This document shows positions 36,031 to 47,365 of a DNA stretch of 64,000 bases, one piece after another. The stretch lies in NCBI RefSeq assembly GCF_000003195.3, contig NC_012876.2, positions 4,010,306-4,074,305 of the forward strand, given 5' to 3'. Below the pieces are notes generated by a model, which was given only the letters and a program-made list of their open reading frames with translations, ran no database searches and was not told where the DNA came from. This stretch comes from Sorghum bicolor (taxonomy: Eukaryota > Streptophyta > Magnoliopsida > Poales > Poaceae). The position numbers and the translations under genes are program-made. Numbering within the stretch: position 1 is the first letter of the stretch; each line of letters begins with the position of its first letter.

Positions 36031-36379
36031 TCAACGGCTGCAGCCAACCAAGCAGGGGCAGTTTTTGACGCACTCCGTCAGTTGTGACCAGCACTGGTTG
36101 TCCTTGCTACAGCAGAAGATATCCGTGTCATGGACATTGTGGTTGTAGTGACACCCATTGAAAATGTCGTCCTTCCTGCCCCTCCAGCTTTCTTCAGTTT
36201 TCTGACCTAAACATCCGCAAAAAGATATAGGGAAAACACGATTGAGAATTGAACACAAGAGATTGATAAGTTTAGTTTAATTTACCTCTGATGGGTGCAG
36301 GAATGACAGATAATGCCAGGAGAACCAATGCAAGCAGCAGGAGTCCTTGGCTGCTGCTGCGCTTCACAAATGTCGCCAT
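36031..36379 (-). CDS. ESF1/MEG-like secreted cysteine-rich peptide, copy E
   Basis: Exons 36379-36286 and 36206-36031 give 89 residues. Leader MATFVKRSSSQGLLLL...VIPAPI, phase-1 intron (GTAAAT donor, TTTAG acceptor). The mature part has GC-x12-CC-x5-CW-x4-EC-x3-C-x-C-x3-C, eight cysteines. The core CC-x5-CW-x4-EC-x3-C is the same as in B and C, although leader and N-terminal mature part differ. Closest to copy F. No GATA tract is present upstream. An ESF1/MEG-like signalling peptide is the best guess; other secreted cysteine-rich peptide families cannot be excluded by eye. Confidence 0.72.
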
Positions 36380-36459
36380 CCTCGCTGATGATGAAGAATG
36401 TGCTAGTTTTCTCAAAGTTGATTGGTGAGTGTTTGAGAACTGATTGCTCCGGGGTTGCC

Positions 36460-36468
36460 TATATATAG
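36460..36468 (-). promoter_or_regulatory. TATA-like box of copy E
   Basis: CTATATATA on the minus strand, about 81-90 bp before the ATG. Confidence 0.5.
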
Positions 36469-36479
36469 TCATATAGAGC

Positions 36480-37990
36480 AGAGAAAATTAGCAAGAAATA
36501 AGTGCTAGCGATCTTTGTGGAATCTTTTTATTTATTTCCTAAATTAAAGTTCAGCTTCAAGTCCACTGCTAAACATGGCAGATATAGTGGATTTGATTAT
36601 CTAACGTTTATTCATATACTTTCAGTATAGGAGTTGTTGGTTTAACGACAAATAAAGGCAATAGTTATTAGCTGCCCTTTTGTTATGGGCATATTTATTA
36701 TCTTCTATTTCTATAACATAGGGGTATCTATATAAAAAACCCATTATTAGCATCCTATTTTGACAGCTATCTTTTCATTCAAATCCACAGTTATCACTCA
36801 CTAGCTAGAATTACAATGAAATTTTTACCTTCGCGCCACTAAAAAAATCAAAATTCCATAGCTGCTAACAAAAAAGATGTACTGTCTAATGGACATATTG
36901 CAGCAGAGCCAGAGAAGTGGATGTAGCCGTGACCCCTTTTGGTTAAGGGCATTTCTCCTATAAGTCGTATGATCTCCATTCCAAACATATATGAGTTCTT
37001 ATGTAGGGATTATTATATTTTATTTTAGGCCTTATTTAACATAGCTCAGCTCAACTTCACTAGTGGGATAGGTTTTTTTTCTTTAGCTCCATAATCAGAT
37101 CACGTGGAGCTAAAGTTTATTTTATGAACTATTTGTAAAAACAGGTTTATATGTGAAATTCATTCAAATATGGTCTCACAAATTCCACGCAGGGGTCTAG
37201 CAAGTTGAGTTGAAGCATGGAGAATCAAATCTTCATCCCATATCAATCCTTTATGAAACCATGTTTTTTAGAGGGTATTTGAACTCCTTTGCTTCCATTT
37301 TTCCAGCTCTGCTCTATGAACTCCACCGTAAAATTTTTAGAGCAAGTGGTACTATTTAACACAGAGTTGTGCTCCGAATCTAGAAATAGGTTGTTTCTAT
37401 GCAAGTGATCTATTATACCGCTCATTTAAATTGCACTTGACATTTTTCCGTGAAAAATAGAAAACAAATGATAGAACATTAACAAAGGCTGTAATTCAAA
37501 CACAAATATGCTATGTTCGCTTGTCTGAAAAGTCATGACTAAAATTACTGTCCGCTGATTTATTGTGAGAGAAAAAACACTGTTGACTGACAGAAAAAAA
37601 TAAATCTTATAAAAGATTGTTCGAAACACAAAAAATTGTTCTAAAGACCCCCTTAGTCTTGTATGAAAACATGTTTTAAGGAGCTTCACACGCAAAGCTG
37701 TTTGGAAAACGCTTATCGGCACAAACCAGCTTTAAACGGCTTGCGAAGCTAACGTCATTCTTTTTCCAGACATTTCCATTCGACATTTTGGAAATTTCAG
37801 CATATTATATGCATGGGCATAGCCCACATTATAAATTCCAAACAAGTGACGTGTTTTCCTCTCTAAAATGTCATTTTGAATTTCAAAAAGAGAGGTTTGT
37901 TACCGGTGCTTGAGAGGAACTAACAGTTCCTCCCTGCAGGATACTAAGGGTATTTTAGTATTTTGATTTCTATCATTAACTCTAACAAAA
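36480..37990. other. Non-coding flank with MITE-like AT-rich DNA
   Basis: Phrases such as CAGCTCAACTTCAC and AGCTCTGCTCTATGAACTCCA (37030-37330) resemble common grass MITE interiors, but paired ends were not found. No gene is seen. Confidence 0.35.
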
Positions 37991-37993
37991 CAG

Positions 37994-38182
37994 TTGTTTT
38001 CATCTAATAAACAAGCGATCTGCGGTTCGTGCTTTTGCTCCGATCACCGGCCGCTGCTTAACTACCTGCTGCCGGACATGTGCCCAGATCTCTGTTGCCC
38101 AGCTGCAAGGTCTTGTCTTCTCCATGCTCGGCAACATGGGCTCGATCGGTGCCACTGTGAGGAGCAATGCGGTTTCATTTAG
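37994..38182 (+). CDS. Unrecognised cysteine-rich open frame
   Basis: About 60 codons with ten cysteines in the last 50 residues: C-x2-C-x-C, then CPDLCC, SC, RCHC and EQC. It has no ATG (the frame opens at a TTG) and no signal peptide, so if real it would be a second exon. It is on the plus strand between copies E and F and does not follow the CC-x5-CW pattern. It could be chance; the even, dense cysteine content is the only support. Confidence 0.22.
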   Translation: MFSSNKQAICGSCFCSDHRPLLNYLLPDMCPDLCCPAARSCLLHARQHGLDRCHCEEQCGFI

Positions 38183-38199
38183 TCACCAGCACCTGAAGC

Positions 38200-39200
38200 T
38201 AAATTAGTTGCTTTAGCTAGTCAATGGCATCATCAAGCACGGAGGCTGTCCGTCTACACATGCGAAACCATTCGCCAAAAGCAGCATAACATCAAAATTA
38301 GCTTCCAAATTCCAATGGAACGCAGAACTAGCTCACACATGGAACCAAGCAAGATGACACAAATGGAGAGTCCCTATAGCTGACCGTGCTCTATTTGGAT
38401 GTGGGAGTCTCTGCAGTCTCATCGATTTTAGAATCGTACGTTCTTATCAATACCAAACAGGCCAACCATGGAAAGAGCGACGATAGACAATTGCGCATGT
38501 CAACAGCTGGCCGGGCTCCTCTTGCCGTGCGGGAGTGCACTGGCCGAACATGAGGCAGCGATAGATCATCATCGCCGGCGTCTAATTGTCTCAGCCACCG
38601 CCGCTGCTGCCTAATGGAAGGCATGGATTCTGAAATGTAGGCGTATGCATTTGTGGTTGTGGGATTGAATGGATCGAGACGAGCAGAAAGAAAACTCTCA
38701 CATGTGAAAGTGAGCTAGTTCCTGGCCCACTAAATTTTATTTCCGCTACACAACTTAAGTTCTTCTCAATTGGTTCCTTCTAATTTTTAACCATTCGATC
38801 TAGCCAAACGAAGAGCTCTCATTAATACCAAGCACTGTAAACATTTCTCAAGATATTTACATATGCACTTGCCCATTTCATTTTGAAATTGGCAGCCGCC
38901 TCATCCTCTCTTTCCTCTGCGTTCTCCTTTCCGCACCCTGGGTTTCCACTAGAGACGACGCTCTCAGCCTCAATGGGAGATCGATCCCTGCTAGCGCCGG
39001 TACCCGGCCATGCCGGCACGAATATCTCTACTCTATGCGTGTGCCTGCCCAACACGTTTAATTTGGAACGCATGTATTCTTGGCAAAACCCCAATCGTTT
39101 ATTCTCAGTGGCTGTCAAGAAGATTACATCTTTGGCGACGATGGTCGGTATACATCAATCATCAAGTTTCTCAAACAAACAACTAGAGAGTTTAGAAACG
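38200..39200. other. No recognisable gene
   Basis: Short frames on both strands (38391-38624 minus, 38883-39332 plus) carry no domain; the right part is the 3' flank of copy F. Confidence 0.35.
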
Positions 39201-39201
39201 T

Positions 39202-39615
39202 CTAGACGCAGTTGGTCTTGCAGGGGCAGTTGGCGGCGCACTCCGGCGCCGATGGCCAGCACAGGTTGTCCTTGCTACAGCAGAAGAGCGCCGACAGATC
39301 ATGGGGATTCTGGTTATAGTGACATCCGTTGAGCAAGTCATTGTCGTCGTGGATGATCGCCTTGTTGTCGCCGCCGACGACCATCATCTTGCTCTTCCTG
39401 CCGTCTATGCTACTCTGACCTGAAGAACATCAAACAGACATATAATCCTCCTCTCATGTCAAAGGAAAACAAACGCATCGACAAAAATTTGAGATTGATT
39501 CGTGCACTTGATTACCGCTGATGGGTGCAGGAATGGCAGAGAATGCCAGAAGAACCAATGCAAGCAGGAAGAGTCCTTGGCTGCTGCTGCTGCTGCGCTT
39601 CACGAATGTCGCCAT
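39202..39615 (-). CDS. ESF1/MEG-like secreted cysteine-rich peptide, copy F
   Basis: Exons 39615-39516 and 39419-39202 give 105 residues, the longest copy. Leader MATFVKRSSSSSQGLF...AIPAPIS has a Ser run from AGC repeats. Phase-1 intron with GTAAT donor and TTCAG acceptor. The mature part starts GQSSIDGRKSKMM and has GC-x12-CC-x5-CW-x4-EC-x3-C-x-C-x3-C, eight cysteines, as in copy E. The extra 14 residues relative to E lie before the cysteine domain. It is the end member of the array on this side. Confidence 0.72.
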
Positions 39616-39675
39616 TGTGACTGAGTGGTGAGGTTGAGAGTGCCGGTTTTGCTACAGGTCCAGGGTCGTTGGTAT

Positions 39676-39685
39676 GTTTATATAG
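39676..39685 (-). promoter_or_regulatory. TATA-like box of copy F
   Basis: CTATATAAAC on the minus strand, about 61-70 bp before the ATG. Confidence 0.55.
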
Positions 39686-39814
39686 CCGGAAAGATTGGCA
39701 TGAGAACAAATGCGTGGTATCCTCTGGTGGCTTCTTTTATTTATTATTTAACGTTTAAACTTCAATACACTTCTAAACAAGACAGTAGACATTAATAATT
39801 CATTCAAATACTAA

Positions 39815-40570
39815 CTCCGTTCCAAATAAATAGCTTCCTAAAATCACTTAGTCAAACTAAATTTATAGGGAAAAAATTAACATTGTCTATTATACTAAAT
39901 AAGTACATTTTCATTACATATCTAGTGATCCTAGTTTGATGTGGTAGATTTTGCTACATTTTTCTATAAATTTAGTCCAGCTTAAAATAGTGTGACTTAT
40001 TAGGATAAATCTAGAAGTTGATTTATTTTTATCAAACTCAAAATTCTTTTATTCTTCACTTCAAGTATAGCTCATTTAGTGCCAAATAAAGTTATTATTT
40101 CAATCCTTTTTATTATGGGCATATTATATATCCTTTGATAAAGCTTAGGTGTACTTTAATTTTAAGGGTTTTCAAACTTAGCATGTTTAGGAAGAATAAA
40201 ATAAAATATTGTCCGAATACTGTTGTGCCCATGGTGACTGCGCCCACGAGGGTGAGGCAACGCGACCGGGAGGGTGGGCAGTGAGCGGGGTGGCATGGCC
40301 GCGCGTGGTGGCACCGGCGCAACGAAGGCGATGCGAGCAACAAAGGGCAGCGCTAGCTTGGTGAACTATAGAGACAATTATAAAGATTTATGATAGAAAA
40401 TAGGTATACAAAATATAATTAATGAAGAATGTAATGATACTTAATTGGTATCATAAAATTTTATTATTTTATTATATAAATTCAGTTAAATTTATGATGT
40501 TTTGACTTTTTAAAGTTTGAATTACTTAAAATTTAGTATGGATGTAGTATATTGTAGTCAAAGATTATTT
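39815..40570. other. Degenerate Stowaway-like MITE remnants
   Basis: TAACTCCGTTCCAAATAAAT at 39823 and the AATTAATGAAGAATGTAATG phrase near 40417 match the MITE at 62569 in part. Ends are too worn to define. Confidence 0.45.
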
Positions 40571-40614
40571 TGGACAGGCTATCTATTGTACCTAGTTGGT
40601 ACCATGTGTGATAT

Positions 40615-40836
40615 GGCCTTGTTTAGTTATACCTAAAATTCAAAAACTTTTCAAGATTACTCATCATATCGAATCTTACAGCACATGCATAGAGCATTAA
40701 ATATAGAAAAAAAAAATCTGTAATTTGTGAGACAAATTTTTTGATCATAATTAGTCCATGGTTGGATAATAATTATCAAATACAAATGAAAGTGCTACAA
40801 TGTCCAAAACCAAAAAAAATAGATCTAAACAAGACC
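40615..40836. mobile_element. Tourist-like MITE, GGCCTTGTTTAG family
   Basis: Left end GGCCTTGTTTAGTTATACC, right end CTAAACAAGACC; ATAT on both sides. Related copies are at 43772, 50860 and 60125. Confidence 0.7.
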
Positions 40837-40976
40837 ATATATGTGAAATATGTCTCTTTTATTTTATTTTTTAGAAACAACACTCCCTCGTCTTTATTCA
40901 AAAAGGCAATTATATTACAAACTTCATGCGGCGGAGAGAGGAACCAGGGCAAAAGAAAAATTGAGTGAACTTCTAG

Positions 40977-41231
40977 CTAAAATTGAGCATCAAGATTGGA
41001 CTGCCTACCCTCGTAGATAAACTCCACCTTGCTAAAGCCCTCTCTTCCCGGCTTGATCTCCAATATGATTGTCCCGTATCTTCCAAAACCATCACCCTGA
41101 ATAGTCACAATGTTTGTACAGTCTGTTGCCAACACAAAGGACTGCAGCCCCGAATTGCTAGCAAGTGCTAGCCCCTCTCTGCAAGCTAGTGCTTCGCCCA
41201 CCTCTACTTCATGATCTATACCTTCGAATTA
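40977..41231 (-). pseudogene. RNase H-like (RVT_3) fragment of a retroelement
   Basis: Reads VGEALACREGLALASNSGLQ, then VLATDCTNIV, the C-terminal half of the plant RNase H-like domain found in LINEs and related genes. The catalytic N-terminal part is missing and there is no start codon. Confidence 0.55.
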
Positions 41232-42655
41232 AAACAAGAGCCGAGGCATAGCTAGGAAACAGCACATTTCATCTTAAGCCACCACTGCAGCCGATGTTGT
41301 CCTCGTGTTCGATCTTGAAAACCGCAGTATCTTCTAGTGTACCAAAAGTATACATACGTTAACGATGGATTAATTAGGTTTAGTAAATTTGTCTCGAGAA
41401 TTATTCACAATTTCTATAATTAATTTTATGATTAACTCATATTTAGTCCTTCTAATTAATATCTAAACCTTCAATATGACACCTCATAAATTTTAGTCCT
41501 TGATCAAACACTCTCGGTTTTTGGAAGAGAAATGCTATATCTCAACCGGTTGTTTCTTGGGATTCAATCAACCGAATTTGTATGCCTCCGATCCGCGGAG
41601 GAAGCCCGATCAGCCGTCTGATACATCGAACAGCTCCGCACTCGCGGCTTCCTCCCCGCTCCGCCTCTGCCCCCAGGTTGCCGAACCCAGGCCGCCGTCA
41701 TGGCCATGCCACGGGCGCGGGCGTGATGCAGTGGGTGGCTTCACGCTGCCGCTCCGCTTCACGTACGCCATGGATTGCTGGTCGTGCAGCGAAATGGTAG
41801 CAGGATCCGTAGTTCGGTGCTACTTCAAGGTGACCGGCTCTGACTCTTAAGTGCCGATCATGTTGGTGTAGCAGTAGTGCTATTGTTTATTTTTCTTTCT
41901 TCCTGTTCTTCTCTGCTTTCTTGTCTATTTGTAAATTTGTGAACAGTTTGATGATATTTATGAACAATTTGACATATATTTCTTTGTATTTGAAATCCAT
42001 AGAAAAAAAATTTGTAAGTTCTTTTTTGAAAATTTGGCATATATTTGTCTAAGATGTTGTGTTATCCCAAATTACATCACTCTGTCTAGTAAATTACAGT
42101 AAAAAATCATTATAAGTATAGTAATAAGACAATGTAAATATAGCTAGATGACGGTGTAAGTGTATATAAAAAATTCAGTTGACACGAGGGATCAAAGCAA
42201 CTGAACGTTACCCAGACAAATCCTTTTGGAATGTACCCCACCTCACATTCACAAAGCCAAGTATCCCCAGAACCCAACAAGGTAGCCCTTGCATGCAGTG
42301 GACCTGACCAAGATGGGCCTAGCTATACCAGTGCGCGGGCCATGTTCCCCAACAGGAAACCAAGCCGGCTCCGGCCCAATACTCATTCTCTCCCACTGTG
42401 CTACTGCAGCTCTCAGGTCAGGTGGTCAGGTATACTCAGGTCGCTCAGCGGCTCCGGCCTGCAGGATCTCAATCTCAACCGAACGGAAGAGGCCGATCGA
42501 TGCCAGGATCTCAACTTCCAATATCCATCCCAATGCTACCATCCATCCCTATATATATCCGAAACGACGACGGCGGAATCCGATCCGATGCATTCTCTTC
42601 GCATCTGCCCATTTTCCATCCAGAAAAACCTCATTTTTCCGGCGCCAGCGCGGCC
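41232..42655. other. Non-coding upstream region of the F-box gene
   Basis: AT-rich MITE-like sequence (41330-41515), then a GC-rich piece with an open frame (41500-41850) without a recognisable domain. The last 400 bp are the promoter and 5' leader of the F-box gene. Confidence 0.4.
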
Positions 42656-44692
42656 ATGGATGTGTTGCCGCCGCCTCCCAAGAGGCAGAGGGGCGGCCAG
42701 TCCCAGTCCCGTCGCCAGCAACAACAACAACCGCCTCCCGGACCCAAACCCGTCAGAGGACATGACGGCGGCGGCGGTGGTTGCGAGGCAGTCGACGTCG
42801 ACATCAACGTCGACGTCGATCTGCTGAGCTCCCTCCACGACGACGTCCTGGGCAGCATCATCACGCTGCTACCCACCAAGGACGGCGCGCGGACGCAGGT
42901 CCTCTCGCGGCGGTGGCGTCCGCTGTGGCGCTCGGCGTCGGCGCCTCTCAACCTCGAGGCCACGGTCGTCGCACCGGCAGCCGTGAACCTTCGGCCGACG
43001 TCTCCACCGTCCGCCGTCGTCGGCGCTTTGCGGGCGCACGGGGGCCCCGCCCGCCGCGTCTCGCTCACCTGGCTCGGCCCATTCGACTCGTTCCCGATGG
43101 TCGACGGCCTGCTGACGCCGCCGACGACGCTCCACCGCCGCGGCGTCGACGGCGGCGGAAGCCGGTTCCCCTCCCTCGACGGCCTCCGGGAGTTCGAGCT
43201 CTACTACAAGCCCATCAACGTCCCCGGTGTCCACCGGCACCCGCCGCCGATGGCGTCCCTGCGCCGCTTCGCGCGGACACTGCGCGTGCTCACCGTCTGC
43301 TCCGCTGCCTGCAGTCTCGGCAGTTACAACCCGTACAGGCTCGCCTTCCCGCCGGAGACGGAGCTCGAGTTCCCGAAGCTCGAGCAGCTTACCCTGAAGC
43401 ACGTCAGCATCTCTGAAGCCGCCCTGCATGCTGTTCTTGCCAGATGCCCTGCGCTGCAGAGCTTGGTGCTGCACAGGAACGAAGGCTACGGTCGTCTCGT
43501 GATCAGATCGCCGACGCTCCGGAGCCTTGGCGTATCACATGGTGCTGAGGTCGTCGTCGAGGACGCTCCGATGTTGGAGAGGCTCATCCCTCGTCATCTA
43601 GGAAAATTCCTCCGGATCCAGGTTGTCCATGCACCTAGAATGAAGACGCTGGGATATCTGTGTGACACAATCTCTGAATTTGAGATGGGAACAACAGTTC
43701 TCAAGGTATACCTATATATAGATCATATGCCCTGGGCATGCATGCATGCATTTCGATCCATCTAGCTAAGCCTTGTTTAGTTCTGAATGCATTAGAGTAT
43801 TGAATATAGATAAAAAAAATTAATTACATAGTTTGTCTGTAATTTGCGAGATAAATTTTTTGAAGCTATTTAGTATATGGTTGAATAATAACTATTAAAT
43901 AAAAATAAAAGTGACACAGTGTCCAAATTCAAAAGGTTTTTTGGATCGTGTTATATATGCTATGCTGTGTTGTCCTGTTGCACCCCACAAATTTCTCTGA
44001 ATTTTACTTGTTCGTTTTAGGGAATGGTACCCGCTGCTGGCGCATCTAGCATGATCCGCACTGTGAAGATTTTAGCCCTTGACAGTCCCCGCGATTTGGA
44101 TGTTGTTATTGACTTGTTGAAATGCTTCCCGTGCGTGGAGAAGCTGTACTTGGTGGGGTTTATTAATTTGGTGACTTTTTTATTTAATCTTTGTGTAATA
44201 AACCTGATTGCAAAAGCTCTATGTATGCCTGTTTTTATCACTCGTACAGTTAGTCATATTGCTCATCCCTCCCATCATATTTCTTCTTTTCAGGAACTCT
44301 GTCATTATAATGTAAAGGGTAAGGTCAAGAATGTGCGTCGCAGTAATGTTCCGATGGAATGCCTTGGCAAACATCTGAAGATGTTGGAGCTGAGAAATTA
44401 CCGGGGCAGGAAGTCGGAAGTGAGCTTAATCAGGTTCTTCCTCTCGAATGCTAGAGTGGTAGAATCAGTGAGGTTTATGGTCCCTCCTTACAATCGTTAC
44501 AAGGGGAAATGGATTGTGAATCAGCGTAAGAAGCTACTGCTGAACATCAGAGCTTCTCGAGGTGCTAGATTTCACTTCGATATCGGTCGCTGTCTGTCCA
44601 GTCGCGTACCCATGGAACACATCCACAATTTAGCTATAGATGATCCCTTTGGCAGATCATCATGTAGCTGCCAATACGATGATTTCAAGTGA
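42656..44692 (+). CDS. F-box/LRR/FBD-type protein
   Basis: Three exons: 42656-43705, 44021-44152 and 44294-44692, 526 residues. The start at 42656 (MDVLPPPPKRQRGG) was chosen over in-frame ATGs upstream because the F-box follows at a normal distance. A Gln-rich stretch (21-25) and a VDVDINVDVD repeat lead into the F-box (about 56-98; SLHDDVLGSIITLLPTKDG, then RRWRPLW). LRR-like segments follow (FPKLEQLTLKHVSIS, CPALQSLVLH), and exons 2-3 carry GMVPAAGASSMIRTVKIL and KMLELRNYRG, the usual grass FBD arrangement. Such proteins join SCF ubiquitin ligases through SKP1; the target is unknown. Intron 2 (141 nt, donor GTGGGG) has no stop and keeps frame, so its retention would add 47 residues. A MITE sits in intron 1. 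Confidence 0.85.
43772..43950. mobile_element. Tourist-like MITE in intron 1 of the F-box gene
   Basis: CCTTGTTTAGTTCTGAATGC at the left; the internal phrases GTTTGTCTGTAATTTGCGAG and GTGACACAGTGTCCAAATTC match the 40615 copy. The right end is degenerate. Confidence 0.6.
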
Positions 44693-45081
44693 TGAGCTTC
44701 TTTAGAGTCTAGCTAGCTAGCTAGGTGGCCAATTATTATTGGCCTTTTATTGTTTGATTATGCAAACCAATTAATCTTATCAGTTGTGACACTTTATATG
44801 AACTTTTGTGCACACATGGAGTAGATTAATTAACTGTGATAGAGTACTAAATGTGTTCCAGGCTTATAGCTATTGTTATCAAGTCGTTCATGGTTATTGC
44901 AAACAGTTTTTTTTTTTTTGACTTCCCAATGTGCAGCTGAACCTCCAAAGCTAGCTCTTCCAAGTGTGTTAATTAGTCGTCAGGCTCTTGATCATTTGGC
45001 CGTCCAGTTGTGTAGACGCGTGAAACAAGTCTTAATTTTGTGTTGGATGGTCTGTTTGATAAATCATTAGATACATTATTT
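44693..45081. other. 3' flank of the F-box gene
   Basis: AT-rich, with GCTAGCTAGCTAGG near 44710 and a T11 run near 44908. Nothing else is seen. Confidence 0.4.
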
Positions 45082-46005
45082 TTGTGTCGGCAAGATCGAT
45101 CCTGCACCCGTCGAGCGTCCTCCGGTACGCCGGCCGCCGCACGCTGGAGTGCCGCGCGCCCAAGGCCTCGTCGTCGCTGGCATCCACGACGCAAATGTTG
45201 CTGCGCGGTGAAGAAGGTGAAGCTAGCAGGGGGGCAGGGGTCGTCGTCCTCGATGACCCTCCTGCCTGCACCGCTCGACGACGGCGTCGTCGACGTCGCG
45301 TCGATCGCGTCTCTGCAGAAGGAGTTCGTGTCGACGGCCGTCGGCTTTGCAGGTGTTCGGTGCGGCCGGTACGGTACGAGAAGATGCTGTCCATCCCGGC
45401 GCAGGCACGATCGATGAGCTATTCAATTCGTTCCCCTGCAGATACGAGCACGCAGGGCCCGTCATCACCGTCACGCCGCCGCCGCCGCTGCCGCGGACAA
45501 CGACGACGTTGCCTGCTATGCTACGTACGTGGACTATCTCCTTGACCTTACTGTCTCCGAAGACGTCGACGTCGACGTCGACGGCGGTGGCAGAATAAAC
45601 CAAAACAGCTGACGGCCGGAGAGCGAGAGATGGTGAGCTTGTGCAGTGCACCGAGTTCTTGTCCGGCGGCGCGCGCGGACTCCACCATCACAGCGCTACA
45701 GCGGACCATGGCGAACGTCGTTGCGCCGCCGGAGATCCAACCGAAGCTCCAGGCCGAGACCGAGATACGCCACGTCGTCGTCATCGCGTGCGCGGGCATC
45801 CAGCTCCAGCTGGACGACGACGACGACGACGACGACGAGCACCTGCCACAGATGCCGTACCGGTAGCTCAGGGCCGTGCTGCTGGAAGCGCTAGCTACGG
45901 TGGCAGTGAGGAGGGCTCGGCCACCGACGTACGAGTCCTGCTATATGTTGCACACCGTGCCCGTGACATACTCCTACATCAACGTCGTCACTGCCGGCTC
46001 AAGCC
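45082..46005 (+). pseudogene. CYP89-like cytochrome P450 pseudogene
   Basis: Pieces in several frames match the intact P450 at 48883-50508. LHPSSVLRYAGRRTLECRAP corresponds to LFHPSRLARFAAARRKAL; SLQKEFVSTAVGF to ALQREFLTSVLGF; YVDYLLDLTVSEDVDVD to the YVDTLLDLRIPEDGG region; MANVVAPPEIQPKLQAE to MANLVTQPEIQARLRAE; LPQMPYR to LPRMPYLRAV. The N-terminus, the PERF region and the heme-binding cysteine region are absent, and frames shift several times. It lies on the opposite strand, 3 kb from the intact gene, suggesting an old inverted duplication. Confidence 0.8.
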
Positions 46006-46059
46006 ACCAATGGTCATAGTGCTGCCGGCTCAAGTCACCAATGGACAGTGATATATAGG

Positions 46060-46693
46060 GGGTCCGGGGTCTTTACTGCCGATTTTTAGGGACCAGTAAT
46101 CATTTCCTGATTTCGAAGGTAAAAACGAGCATGGAAGTGTTGTCGATCACTACCGGTTTCAGAGCAACTGACAGTGATGAACTGGTAGTGTAGTAGTGGT
46201 ACATGTACTCTTTGTACTGTTTTTCTAAAATATGTAGAGTGATAAATAAAATATAATTTTATAGGTCTACATATTTAAATGTTGAGGGCTTAGTGATAAT
46301 GGAAGCCAGCAGCCGAGTCATTAGGAGCCAACGAAAGGCCACTAGGAAAGCCTAGTTGCACTCTGCCAAGCCTTCCCCCTAAAATAGTACACTCGGTGAA
46401 GTCTTTGTCGAGTGCCGTGCTAGCACTTGGAGAATGAAGAATTGACGTTGTTGGTCGACGGCTGACGCCGTTTCTTTTTTTAATTTTTTCCCCGAGTGCA
46501 ACATTGAAGAAAGATTTTTGAATTTTTTTTTAAAAAAAAAATACTCTTTGTCGAGTGCCTGGGCTGTGGCAATCGGCAAAGAAATTTGTCTTTTTTTAAA
46601 AAAAAATCCTCTTCCCCGAGTGCCGCAGCCCAGACACTCAAGGAAGCCACCTCTAATTTTTTTTGTTTTTTGCTTTTCCATGTAAACAACAAA

Positions 46694-46778
<85 letters not shown>

Positions 46779-47150
46779 AAACGACCAAATTTGTATGAAA
46801 TACACAATATATTACAAACCACACGTTCAAAAGTACACACTATTTCAAATTAACAAGTTCAATACATAAAAACGACTCCAAAGGCGGCTCACGGCGATGG
46901 TCCAGTGTGCGATGATGATGAGGGTTGGGACGCCCCCAACGTGCGATCCCGGCGACGGTGGAGGTGGGGATGGGCCGACGTGCGATGTCGACAACCCTCC
47001 GACATGGTTCGACGCCGCCCCCGATTGATGCTGCAAAAAAGAGAGCAGATTGCATGTGAGTGACAAGATAAATATGTAATTAGTGTAAAGAAAAGTTAAA
47101 AATTTCGGCAACACCTCCCCTACATGGGGAGGTTTCTAAAACCTACAAGA
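46060..47150 (-). mobile_element. CACTA remnants, mostly inverted
   Basis: 46155-46194 has CACTACCGGTTT and ends GGTAGTGTAGTAGTG. 46390-46640 holds worn subterminal repeats (TTGTCGAGTGCC, CCCCGAGTGC). 47090-47150 is the reverse complement of the CACTA leader at 19865-19925 (GGTTTTAGAAACCTCC on the minus strand). It is therefore at least one inverted CACTA end. Confidence 0.6.
46698..46774. repeat. (TA)n microsatellite
   Basis: About 38 TA dinucleotides without interruption. Confidence 0.97.
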
Positions 47151-47365
47151 AAAACATCGACACGAAGCCCGGCCTCACGTGGAGCGCGCGGACGGAGCAT
47201 GTGCACCGCATACAGAGTCACCACTGCATGCGCGCAGAGCGCGCCCACAATGTGCATGCACACGACGAACTGCAGAGCCGACCTAGTCTCCCGTGTGTGT
47301 AGGATCTGAGAGACCACGAGCTGAGCTCCCTGTTGTAGAAATGTTCATGCAAGTGTGGCTTGAGC

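Noticed and set aside
46480..46869. Frames encoding long Ile-Tyr repeats
   Set aside because: Translation of the (TA)n microsatellite.
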